A DNA stretch of 12,502 nt from DATJUF01 sp035502655 (lineage in GTDB: Bacteria > Desulfobacterota > Binatia > Binatales > Binataceae): the NCBI GenBank assembly GCA_035502655.1, contig DATJUF010000189.1, positions 1 through 12,502 on the forward strand, read 5' to 3'. This document shows positions 1 to 6,518 of this stretch, piece after piece. The notes beneath the pieces were generated by a model. It was not told where the DNA came from. It searched no databases and saw only the letters and a list, made by a program, of their open reading frames with translations. A program made the position numbers and the translations under genes. Position 1 is the first letter of the stretch, and each line of letters begins with the position of its first letter.

Positions 1-566
1 TGGGTGCCGTCGGTGCGAAGGGCGCCGCCGAGTGGCACGCCCTTGACACCATAGAGCCGAAGGGTCGCGCCGCCGCAGACCTCAATGCCCTTGCGGAAAT
101 TGGGGTCGGGACAAGTTTCGGCCGGGCCACCAGCCCCCACGTCACGGCTGCCGGTGAAATTGACGGTTACCGTACCGTTGATGCTTCCAGTGCCGATTGG
201 AGTGGCTTTGCTGCCGATAGCGAAAGTACCCTGATCGATGATGCCGGTGGTGGTGAGCACGAGATTACTGCCGCCCACATCTGAATCGCGAATACAGAGA
301 GCACTCTTTGATTGAATCGTGATTTTGCCGAGAGTAGCGGATTTATCGACGTAGACCGCGTTGCATCCTGTGGGGCCAATGACGACGTCGTTGTTTGGGG
401 GTAGCCGAACGCAGCTTGAGAGTGGCGTCAGGTTGCCGGCGCAGATGTCCTGAGCCAGGGCTTGAGTCGCGGCGCCAGGAAGCACGGTCAGGATTGCGAG
501 CAAAGCAACGAGGATGGAAGCGAGAAGCTGGCGATGATGCGGCGGTGAGATTGAAAATCCGATCAT
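1..566 (-). CDS. Exported protein with G8-like beta domain, partial (C-terminus beyond left edge)
   Basis: The first 188 residues are visible; the gene runs off the left edge. I read it directly from the reverse strand. The ATG at 566 has a GGGGGA ribosome site about 6 bases upstream and an in-frame TGA further upstream. Residues 1-38 form a signal peptide: His/Arg-containing n-region, hydrophobic core LLASILVALLAILTVL, and an ALA-QD cleavage site after about residue 38. The mature part has six cysteines (42, 52, 68, 91, 152, 164), suggesting disulfides outside the cytoplasm. Residues 55-180 resemble a G8 domain: an early VVIGPTG strand, a GKITIQSKSALCI strand, then GIEVCGGATLRLYGVKGVP, like the G8 'GG-x-L-x-hHG' signature. 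G8 domains are known from secreted, often beta-helix or glycan-linked proteins. Its Ile codons are all ATC/ATT, unlike the rightward genes, so it is probably a chromosomal neighbour. The exact function is unknown. Confidence 0.72.
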   Translation of the reverse strand, partial: MIGFSISPPHHRQLLASILVALLAILTVLPGAATQALAQDICAGNLTPLSSCVRLPPNNDVVIGPTGCNAVYVDKSATLGKITIQSKSALCIRDSDVGGSNLVLTTTGIIDQGTFAIGSKATPIGTGSINGTVTVNFTGSRDVGAGGPAETCPDPNFRKGIEVCGGATLRLYGVKGVPLGGALRTDGT

Positions 567-716
567 TAAGGGTCCCCCAAAAGGCCTTCAGTCGTCCCGA
601 ATGGATAGAGATGGCCTTATTCTGTGCGCACACGGCGCGAGAGGCGTTTCCAGGAGCAGATACCGGGAGAGATAACGTCTGGACGACGCCCAAAAGCCGA
701 AACGTTAATGCGCAAG

Positions 717-745
717 AGACTATCTTTCAGGCAACAAATAGTCAA
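717..745 (-). promoter_or_regulatory. Candidate sigma70-type promoter for the leftward G8-like gene
   Basis: On the minus strand TTGACT (740-745) lies 17 bases from TAGTCT (717-722). The -35 matches consensus at five of six positions and the spacing is ideal, but the -10 is weak. It would leave a leader of roughly 140 bases before the ATG at 566. This is pattern matching only. Confidence 0.28.
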
Positions 746-911
746 TCCAAGGTGGTCTAGCCGCTATAGAGAAGCGGTAGCGACGGCGAGAAATCGAGTT
801 TGAGGCTGAGAGCGGGTGCTGTGGCGAGGCGTCTAGAGGGAAATCCTCCGCAGAACGCGAGCCGTTCCGACGCGGCACGGGTCACCGGAGACCGGCTAGC
901 GCGATCGGGAA

Positions 912-941
912 TTTCATTCGATGAAAAATTTCACCCTTAGC
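912..941 (+). promoter_or_regulatory. Operator-like cluster with the repeated 14-base motif, copy 1
   Basis: TTTCA (912-916), TGAAA (922-926) and TTTCA (929-933) alternate in orientation, giving two overlapping inverted repeats in an AT-rich patch of GC-rich DNA. The right part, ATTTCACCCTTAGC (928-941), recurs exactly at 6495-6508. With flanking bases, 18 of 20 positions agree. It lies at the head of the rightward operon, so it may bind a regulator or form part of a promoter. Its function is inferred from position and symmetry. Confidence 0.4.
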
Positions 942-1076
942 AAGGAATGCGAGGACTCGTAAGGTCGCATGGCCGCGGGCGTTGTAACCAAGGCGCTATC
1001 AAGATCGGCGCTGCATACCGGCGGCAAGCAAAGAGCGAGCGAAGAACGGCGAGATAATCGGGGGGTAGTAAGAATT

Positions 1077-1427
1077 ATGGATTATGGGAACCTCGCGGGA
1101 TTTGCGATCGGCGCGGCCGGCGGGCTGATCGCCGGAATGGCTTTCGGGCGGAAACTGGCAGCGGACGGGATGGCTATGCTCAAAACGATCGAGTCGCGGC
1201 TGGAAACAGCCGAGTGGAGGTTCGCTGGGAGCGCCGCGCAGGCCGTCAATTCGGCGCATGCAGGGGCAGTTGAAAAGCATGCCGGTGCGATCGCGCGGCT
1301 GGCGGATGCGATCGAGAAGCATGGAGCGGCAATCGACGATCATGGCGCAGCGATGGTAGCGGCGGCAGTCGAGACGCATACGGAACTGCATCCACAAGCG
1401 AATGGCATCGCGGCCAAGAATGCTTAG
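1077..1427 (+). CDS. Small membrane-anchored protein with heptad (21-bp) repeats
   Basis: A protein of 116 residues from the ATG at 1077; an in-frame ATG at 969 would add 36 polar residues. I prefer 1077 because a hydrophobic segment follows at once (LAGFAIGAAGGLIAGMAF, residues 5-22) and a G-run lies about 12 bases upstream, although the 969 start has an AAGG nearby. After the membrane segment comes a helical region. Residues 61-95 form five perfectly phased seven-residue units (HAGAVEK, HAGAIAR, LADAIEK, HGAAIDD, HGAAMVA), Ala-rich with a recurring His, as expected of an amphipathic helix or coiled coil. It is the first likely gene of the operon, where Mu-like phages keep lysis and small accessory genes. 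I do not recognise a family; a lysis accessory or membrane-associated role is a guess. Confidence 0.6.
   Translation: MDYGNLAGFAIGAAGGLIAGMAFGRKLAADGMAMLKTIESRLETAEWRFAGSAAQAVNSAHAGAVEKHAGAIARLADAIEKHGAAIDDHGAAMVAAAVETHTELHPQANGIAAKNA
1257..1361 (+). repeat. Five degenerate 21-bp in-frame repeats encoding heptads
   Basis: Units begin at 1257, 1278, 1299, 1320 and 1341. Four of the five start with CAT (His) and all have GCN-rich second halves. The unit encodes H-(A/G)-(G/A)-A-(V/I/M)-x-x, and the phase is unbroken. Such a repeat could have grown by slippage or duplication of one heptad. Confidence 0.6.
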
Positions 1428-1575
1428 GCGACCATTTCCTGGATTATACGAGCGCGGCGGAGACTGCTTCTTATTGGGGCGGCGCGCAGTGGCCGGAGCT
1501 GGGGCGATGATGAACTGCGTCCTCCCGCTGGTAGTCATTGCCGAGATTCGGCTGCGCGCCGTTCCCGCGAATTGA
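1420..1575 (+). CDS. Possible 51-residue membrane peptide overlapping the preceding gene
   Basis: An ORF of 51 residues starts at an ATG inside the last codons of the preceding gene and overlaps it by 8 bases, a translational-coupling arrangement. It begins MLRRPFPGLYERGG; after Gly-Arg-Arg comes a hydrophobic stretch AVAGAGAMMNCVLPLVVIAEI (about residues 23-43) that could cross the membrane, then a short basic tail. An internal ATG at 1507 has a GGAG eight bases upstream and would give a 22-residue form. It would fill an otherwise empty gap between two small membrane-protein genes. No family is recognised, and an ORF this short could be chance. Confidence 0.3.
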   Translation: MLRRPFPGLYERGGDCFLLGRRAVAGAGAMMNCVLPLVVIAEIRLRAVPAN

Positions 1576-1653
1576 CGCACCAGCGTGATCGCGCGGATAT
1601 CAGTGGCTATTCAAGCTTACAGCAGTGAGTAATGGCGAGCCGCAATTATCTAA

Positions 1654-1908
1654 ATGAAATGGCTGCAGGACGCGCTTACAGGCAAGGACAATCTAACGAT
1701 AGACGCGGCGAGGCTCGCCGGGGTAACGGGGGCGGCGGCGTACGTAGTTTTCTGGGGAGCTTCAGTCTTTAACCTGGGTCATTTTTCGGCGGCTGACGCA
1801 GCGGCCTATAGCGGCGGCCTGGCGACAGTCCTGCTGGCGATGTCGGGAGCAGTCAAAATCAAGGAGACCACGGAGCCGGCGCCGCCGCCGCGGGCGGGTG
1901 GCGATTGA
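1654..1908 (+). CDS. Putative holin-like two-helix membrane protein
   Basis: A protein of 84 residues. It opens with MKWLQDALTGKDN, then a DAARLAG segment, a first membrane helix (about residues 21-41), a short polar link (GHFSAADAA), a second helix (about 48-68), and a charged tail with KETTEP followed by Pro-rich residues. This plan (amphipathic 'W-L-x-D-x-L-T-x-K-D' start, two helices, K-x-TEP end) is common among small prophage membrane proteins found in lysis modules and often called holin-like. Its place upstream of the gp25-like gene fits the Mu lysis region. No endolysin is seen beside it, so the lysis role is inferred. The ribosome site is weak, and the ATG was chosen because the family-like start follows directly. 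Confidence 0.55.
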   Translation: MKWLQDALTGKDNLTIDAARLAGVTGAAAYVVFWGASVFNLGHFSAADAAAYSGGLATVLLAMSGAVKIKETTEPAPPPRAGGD

Positions 1909-1970
1909 AATTAACGGGAGCAGGAAATCCAAACGGGCAGCCGGGCGGCAGCTCGGCTGCAGGAGCCAAC

Positions 1971-2081
1971 GTGCCTGAGAGCAAGTTCGCGACAAGAGCA
2001 GCGAGGGCAGCTTTGGGCAGTAAGTGCAGTAACGCGGATAGGAAGGAAAAAGCGGTTCAGATGATAAAAGGCCGCCGGTGA
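1971..2081 (+). CDS. Small basic protein (36 residues) coupled to the DUF2730 gene
   Basis: A short ORF with a GTG start and a strong ribosome site, AGGAG at 1961-1965, five bases upstream. It encodes 36 residues starting MPESKFATRAARAALGS, rich in Arg and Lys, with one Cys. Its stop overlaps the GTG start of the next gene as GTGA (2078-2081), the same coupling used by the next genes. The strong ribosome site and the overlap favour a real small protein or a leader peptide controlling translation of the next gene. No family is recognised. Confidence 0.45.
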   Translation: MPESKFATRAARAALGSKCSNADRKEKAVQMIKGRR

Positions 2082-2431
2082 GCTGGGACGCTCTGGCGAC
2101 TTTCGCCATGACCTTCGTCACGCTAGTAGGCTTAAACCTTGCGGCAATCCGGTGGCTATTAGTCAGAACGGATGAAGAGTTGAGGATCAGCGTCGCTACA
2201 TTGAAACGCGAAGGGACTGAGTTTTCGCATGCACTCGAACGGGAGCTGTTGCAACTCCGAGCCCAATTACCAGTGGAATATGTCAGACGCGAGGATTGGA
2301 TAAGATTCAGCAACACACTTGAGGCGAAGCTTGACGCAATGCGCGCCGAATCGCGCGCAGAGCTATCAGAGCTGCGCGAGCTGATTTATCAGCAGGGCCG
2401 GATGATACCGGGGGAAGAAACACTTGCATGA
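2078..2431 (+). CDS. DUF2730 family phage protein (Mu gp25-like)
   Basis: A protein of 117 residues with a GTG start overlapping the previous stop. Residues 5-28 form a membrane helix (ALATFAMTFVTLVGLNLAAIRWLL); the rest is a highly charged, heptad-like helix (about 33-108, for example SRAELSELRELIYQQ). This layout matches DUF2730, the family found next to gp26 and gp27 in Mu-like prophages. Its role is not established; the membrane anchor plus coiled coil suggests a membrane-associated assembly or lysis-related job. Its stop overlaps the next start as ATGA at 2428-2431, so the two are probably translated together. Confidence 0.75.
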   Translation: MSWDALATFAMTFVTLVGLNLAAIRWLLVRTDEELRISVATLKREGTEFSHALERELLQLRAQLPVEYVRREDWIRFSNTLEAKLDAMRAESRAELSELRELIYQQGRMIPGEETLA

Positions 2432-2739
2432 GCGGCCTTGATATCGAGCAGAAGCAGCGTGAAGAAGCGCGCTGGCGAATCCTGCGCGTGTTAGACGCCG
2501 GGCGGCCTATCGCAGTGTCGGAAAATATAGTCTGGCGGGTATTGCATGATGTGCGCCTGCCGCTGTCGATAACCGCGGTACGGCGTGAACTGGACTATTT
2601 GCGTAATCTCGGGCTTGGACAAATAGAGGGTGAAGAGAGCGGGACGTGGTTTGCGAAGCTGACCGCCCAGGGCGTTGACGTGGTTGAGTACACAGTGGAG
2701 GCGCCGCCGGGAATCGCCCGTCCGCGCAAATACTGGTGA
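2428..2739 (+). CDS. Mu gp26-like winged-helix phage protein
   Basis: A protein of 103 residues. The pattern REEARWRILRVLDAGRP, then a helix with LPLSITAVRRELDYLRNLGLG and ending TAQGVDVVEYTVEAPPGIARPRKYW, matches the small phage proteins of the VpaChn25_0724 type that sit between DUF2730 and DUF3486 in Mu-like prophages. A wing follows the putative recognition helix (residues 44-64), and the C-terminal GIARPRKYW is characteristic. A DNA-binding role is inferred from the fold; its function in the phage is not settled. Starts and stops overlap on both sides (ATGA, then GTGA). Confidence 0.72.
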   Translation: MSGLDIEQKQREEARWRILRVLDAGRPIAVSENIVWRVLHDVRLPLSITAVRRELDYLRNLGLGQIEGEESGTWFAKLTAQGVDVVEYTVEAPPGIARPRKYW

Positions 2740-3326
2740 GTGGGCGGGAAAAGATCGCCAAGACGTCCAAGGCCTCGGGCACGGGTACAGCGCGGGCGTT
2801 GCCCGATGCGGAGCTGAAGGCGGAACTAGATCGGAATCTGATGGCGGGGCGCCTGGCAAACTATGAAGCACTAGCCAAATGGCTAGGAAGCCAGGGCTGC
2901 AAGATCGCCCCGGCGCGTCCGCTCAGTTCTGGGCGCGGGCTCGAACAGAAGCTCAGCCTGGTGCGGCTGGTTACTGAGCAGGCGACTGCGGTGATCGAAG
3001 CTGCGCCTGACGATGACAACAAGCTAAGTGCAGCGCTATTGCGGCTCGTCCAGCAGCATCTGTTTGAAATGCTGGTAGACCTGAAGACCGAAGGCCTGGC
3101 GCAAAAGGATATCGCGAAGATCGCCAACAGCGTTGCACAGATGACGCGGGCGACTGTGATGCAGCAGAAATGGGCGAGTGAATTGAAGGCCAAGATAGCG
3201 GAAAAGATTGGAGCGGCTGAGCGCGAGGTGGTGGCGGAAGTGCAGCAAGCAGCGAGTGCAGGCGGCGGCCTGTCGGCGGAAGCCGAATCCCGGATCCGGC
3301 GGATCCTGCTGGAGATAACTGAATAG
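2736..3326 (+). CDS. DUF3486 family protein, Mu gp27-like small terminase subunit
   Basis: A protein of 196 residues from a GTG overlapping the previous stop. The N-terminal half has the DUF3486 pattern: an acidic helix LPDAELKAELDRNLMAG, then YEALAKWLGSQGCKIAPARP, a helix-turn-helix-like unit, followed by long helices (about 65-180) with coiled-coil character. DUF3486 includes Mu gp27, considered the small terminase that recognises packaging DNA. It lies just before the large terminase, as expected. The usual serine/histidine-rich end of the recognition segment reads 'ARPLSSGRGLEQKL' here, so DNA contacts may differ from Mu. Confidence 0.82.
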   Translation: MSGREKIAKTSKASGTGTARALPDAELKAELDRNLMAGRLANYEALAKWLGSQGCKIAPARPLSSGRGLEQKLSLVRLVTEQATAVIEAAPDDDNKLSAALLRLVQQHLFEMLVDLKTEGLAQKDIAKIANSVAQMTRATVMQQKWASELKAKIAEKIGAAEREVVAEVQQAASAGGGLSAEAESRIRRILLEITE

Positions 3327-3397
3327 CCAGATCGAGCCTGAACGGGCGGTGCGGTGATTGGCGCAGGCGGCTAGCTATTAGCGTCGGGGGCGCAGAA

Positions 3398-4951
3398 GTG
3401 AGTATGACGGCGAAGCAGAATGCGACTGAGAGGCGGGCGGCTAACGTCCTGCTGCCCTACCAGATCAAATGGCTGGCCGACGAAGCCCAGGTGAAGGTTG
3501 CGGAGAAATCGAGGCGGGTTGGAATAACGTGGGCGGAGGCGGCGGACAGTGCGCTCAAGGCGGCAGTGCAGAAAGGGATGGACACCTGGTATCTCGGCTA
3601 CAACCGGGATATGGCGCTGGAATTCATCGAAACGGCGGCGTCGTGGGCGCGGCAACTGAACAAGGCGGCGCAAGCGATCGAAGAGATTGCGGTCAACGAC
3701 GAGCATCAGAATATACAGTCGTACAGGATTCGCTTCGAGTCGGGCCATAAGGTGGTGGCGCTTTCGTCGCGTCCATCAAACCTGCGGGGCAAGCAGGGAC
3801 GGGCGGTAATCGATGAGGCGGCCTTTCATGACGATCTGCCGAGCCTGCTGAAGGCGGCGCTGGCCTTTACTATGTGGGGCGGAGCGGTGCGAATAATTTC
3901 GACGCATAACGGGGCTAATAGTGCTTTCAATGAACTAGTCAATGAGATTAGGGCTGGGCGCAAGCCTTACTCGTTGCATCGTATAACTCTGGACGATGCG
4001 ATCGCAGATGGCTTGTATCATCGGATATGCACGAAGCTCGGACGGAAGTGGAGCAGCATAGCAGAGCTCAAGTGGCGCGAAAAGCTATTCGCGGAATACG
4101 GAGATGATGCGGCAGAAGAACTACTGTGTATTCCGCGGGCGGGTGGCGGCGCGTTCCTTTCCTCAGTATTGATCGAAGCACGCATGGCGGCCGATATTCC
4201 AGTCGTGCGGTGGGAGATGCCGGACGGCTTCGCGAGCTATCCGGAATGGGAAAGGACGAAGGCGGCGAGCGACTTCTGCGAAGAACGCCTTGCGCCACTT
4301 ACGGCGGCGCTCGATCCGAGTGCGCAGTCGGCCTTCGGCGAGGACTTTGGACGGTCGGGCGATTTGAGTGTGATCTGGCCCTTGCAAATCCGGCGCGACC
4401 TGCAGCGGCGGACACCATTTATCGTAGAGCTTCGCAATATTCCATTCCAGCAGCAGGAACAGATTCTATTTTATATAGGTGATCGGCTGCCGAGGCTGGT
4501 GGCTGGAGCGCTGGACGCACGGGGCAATGGCCAATACCTGGCCGAGAGGGCGATGCAGCGATATGGATCGCGGATCCAGCAGGTAATGCTGTCGAACGAA
4601 TGGTATCGGGAAAACATGCCACGCTATAAGGCCGCGTTTGAAGATGGCAAGATAGTCATTCCGCAGGACGCCGAAGTTCTCGGAGACCATCGCAGCCTGG
4701 TTATGGACGACGGCGTGGTGCATGTGCCGGAACGCCGGGTGCGCAACGGCAGCGGCCAGCGCCATGGTGATTCCGCTATCGCAGGAGCCCTGGCGTTCTT
4801 TGCGAGCCAGGTGAATGCGCCGGAGATAAGTTACACAGCGGTGACGAATAGTCACAGTGGAACTTATGCATCGGAGAATCAGGCGGCGGACGAAAGCATA
4901 GGAATCCGGCGTGGCCGGGGCAGAATGAGCTCAATCGCAGGAGCCTGGTGA
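3398..4951 (+). CDS. Terminase large subunit (Mu gp28-like)
   Basis: A protein of 517 residues; the DNA-packaging motor ATPase and nuclease. Residues 16-30 give the adenine-binding-like segment 'NVLLPYQIKWLAD'. A deviant Walker A, EKSRRVGITW, lies at 37-46; Walker B with the catalytic Glu, AVIDEA, at 136-141; a coupling motif, IISTHNG, at 166-172. The nuclease domain has an RNase H-like start at GEDFGRSGD (Asp316), a second acidic site at ALDARGN (Asp373) and a C-terminal HGDSAIAGALAF (Asp458). Length and motif spacing fit intact Mu-type enzymes. The GTG at 3398 has a G-run eight bases upstream; an ATG six bases later is the alternative. By hand count 10 of 31 Ile codons are ATA, quite unlike the leftward gene at the left edge. 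Confidence 0.93.
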   Translation: MSMTAKQNATERRAANVLLPYQIKWLADEAQVKVAEKSRRVGITWAEAADSALKAAVQKGMDTWYLGYNRDMALEFIETAASWARQLNKAAQAIEEIAVNDEHQNIQSYRIRFESGHKVVALSSRPSNLRGKQGRAVIDEAAFHDDLPSLLKAALAFTMWGGAVRIISTHNGANSAFNELVNEIRAGRKPYSLHRITLDDAIADGLYHRICTKLGRKWSSIAELKWREKLFAEYGDDAAEELLCIPRAGGGAFLSSVLIEARMAADIPVVRWEMPDGFASYPEWERTKAASDFCEERLAPLTAALDPSAQSAFGEDFGRSGDLSVIWPLQIRRDLQRRTPFIVELRNIPFQQQEQILFYIGDRLPRLVAGALDARGNGQYLAERAMQRYGSRIQQVMLSNEWYRENMPRYKAAFEDGKIVIPQDAEVLGDHRSLVMDDGVVHVPERRVRNGSGQRHGDSAIAGALAFFASQVNAPEISYTAVTNSHSGTYASENQAADESIGIRRGRGRMSSIAGAW

Positions 4952-5042
4952 GGCGAACCCACTGGCCTGTCACTCTGCGATTGGGCTGATATCAATACAT
5001 CAAGAGCTTTACCGCTTCGCTTGGCGGCAGCCGGAGTGAATC

Positions 5043-6425
5043 ATGAGCCTTTTTGACGCGTACGGCCGGGAAGTGGATACAAGCCGGCTGCAGGAGGAGC
5101 AGGCCGGGCCGACAATGGCCGGGGTGCGGAACATCTACGCAGTAATGCATCCTTCGGCCGGGCTGACGCCGGAGCGCCTGACGGCAATATTGCGCCAGTC
5201 AGAGTTCGGCGATCCATTCCTCTATCTCGAGCTAGCGGAGGAAATGGAAGAGAAAGATCTGCATTATCTCGCGGTGCTGGGAACGCGCAAGGAATCGGCC
5301 GCGCAACTGGACTTAGTAGTGCGGCCGGCTTCCAACGAGCCGGCGGATGTGCGGATCGCAGACATGGTGAGCGACCTGCTGGTAAAGGGCACGCTCAACT
5401 TAGCGAGCGCTATTTTCGATATTCAGGACGCGCTGGGTAAAGGCTTTTCGGCGACAGAGATAGTATGGGACACGTCGGGGCGTGAATGGGCTCCGGTACG
5501 ATTGATATGGCGCGATCCGCGCTGGTTCCTATTCGACTGGATAAGCGGTGAGCAATTACTAGTAAGAAGCCTGGACAACGAAGGCCCGGAGATACCAGTG
5601 ATACCACCGGGCGGCTACGCGCATGTAGAGCGGCGGCTGGCGCCGGGAGCAGGGGCGGGCAGCGGCAGCGCGGTTTGGAATGGCTTGCAGCCGCTAACCG
5701 CGCCATTGCTGCCGTTTAAGTTCATTACTCACTTCGCGCAAGCTAAGTCGGGACTGCCGATCCGCGGAGGACTCGCGCGTGCGGTGGGGTGGGCGTACCT
5801 GTTCAAGAACTACGTACTGAAGGACTGGGTGACGTTTGCGGAAGTGTTCGGACAGCCGCTGCGAGTCGGCAAATACCAGGCCGGGGCCACGGAGAGCGAC
5901 CGGCAAACTCTGCTGCGGGCGGTGGCGAATATTGGCGCGGATGCAGCGGCGATTATCCCGGAATCAATGATTATCGAGTTTACTCAGGCGCGCACTAGCG
6001 CGAGCACTGATTTGTACGAACGCTTCTGCCAGTATGCGGACAATCAGATAAGCAAAGCGGTGCTGGGTCAGACGCTGACGACTGAGTTGCCACGAGGAGC
6101 GGGGTCACGAGCGGCGGCGCAGGTTCATGAAGCGGTACGCAGGGACATCCTTAGTGCAGATGCGCGGCGGCTCGAAGAAACACTCGGGCGCGACCTGGTA
6201 AAGCCGCTAGTGGATTTGAATGCCGGCCCGCAACGGCGTTATCCCAGGCTTCAGCTCGCACTTCCGGACAGCCAGGACACGAAGCTATTCGCTGACATGG
6301 TGGCTGAATTGGCCGATCGCGGACTGCGAATCGGGCAAAAAGATGTCCTTGACCGGCTGGGCCTGCCCGAAGCTGCTGAAGGGGACGCAGTGCTGTCGCC
6401 AGCACGTCCAGGACCGCGAGACTAG
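5043..6425 (+). CDS. DUF935 portal protein (Mu gp29-like)
   Basis: A protein of 460 residues; the dodecameric ring through which DNA enters the head and to which the tail joins. Family hallmarks are the N-terminal 'AGLTPERLTAILRQSEFGDPFLYLELAEEMEEKD' segment, the central GKGFSATEIVWD and 'LIWRDPRWFLFDW' blocks, 'WAYLFKNYVLKDWVTFAEVFGQPLRVGKY', and a late 'LGQTLTTE' block. These place it in DUF935. The start has GGAG eight bases upstream. Length is typical of a stand-alone portal, so MuF is not fused to it. The next gene is the protease-scaffold, not MuF, which breaks the Mu order. Confidence 0.92.
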   Translation: MSLFDAYGREVDTSRLQEEQAGPTMAGVRNIYAVMHPSAGLTPERLTAILRQSEFGDPFLYLELAEEMEEKDLHYLAVLGTRKESAAQLDLVVRPASNEPADVRIADMVSDLLVKGTLNLASAIFDIQDALGKGFSATEIVWDTSGREWAPVRLIWRDPRWFLFDWISGEQLLVRSLDNEGPEIPVIPPGGYAHVERRLAPGAGAGSGSAVWNGLQPLTAPLLPFKFITHFAQAKSGLPIRGGLARAVGWAYLFKNYVLKDWVTFAEVFGQPLRVGKYQAGATESDRQTLLRAVANIGADAAAIIPESMIIEFTQARTSASTDLYERFCQYADNQISKAVLGQTLTTELPRGAGSRAAAQVHEAVRRDILSADARRLEETLGRDLVKPLVDLNAGPQRRYPRLQLALPDSQDTKLFADMVAELADRGLRIGQKDVLDRLGLPEAAEGDAVLSPARPGPRD

Positions 6426-6494
6426 GCTTGCCGATCTTTCCAAATATCAACAATGTCCGCAGCGCATTCGTACTAGAAAAATTCAATTTAAAAC

Positions 6495-6508
6495 ATTTCA
6501 CCCTTAGC
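6495..6508 (+). promoter_or_regulatory. Repeated 14-base motif, copy 2, just ahead of the protease-scaffold gene
   Basis: ATTTCACCCTTAGC is identical to 928-941 and follows a similar AT-rich run (taaaac here, tgaaaa there). It stands in the only AT-rich gap of this gene block (6426-6518), directly before the GGAGG ribosome site (6510-6514). It may be an internal promoter or operator boosting the head genes, or a signal in the mRNA leader. Function is inferred. Confidence 0.4.
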
Positions 6509-6518
6509 CGGAGGTTTG

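Larger units (their letters stand above)
567..1076. other. Intergenic boundary between the leftward gene and the rightward virion operon
   Basis: About 500 bases without a gene I trust. It should contain the left boundary of the phage-derived segment and the promoter of the late operon. Visible elements are the candidate minus-strand promoter (717-745), a small bulged hairpin near 757-780 (CTAGCCGCT / AGCGGTAG) without a T-tract, and the TTTCA/TGAAA cluster at 912-941. I see no tRNA, no clear direct-repeat attachment site, and no Mu-type repressor, Ner or transposase gene. Confidence 0.5.

Noticed and set aside
395..760. 121-residue rightward ORF
   Set aside because: It overlaps the signal-peptide gene on the other strand, is very Arg-rich and has no family-like pattern; it looks like an antisense shadow.
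757..780. Bulged hairpin that might be a terminator
   Set aside because: Short stem and no T-tract on either side, so no terminator call is justified.
947..1054. 35-residue ORF directly after motif copy 1
   Set aside because: AAGGA abuts the ATG with no spacing, and the product is a basic low-complexity peptide; not enough support.
999..1580. 193-residue leftward ORF
   Set aside because: It is antisense to the membrane heptad-repeat gene, Arg/Pro-rich and without recognisable motifs.
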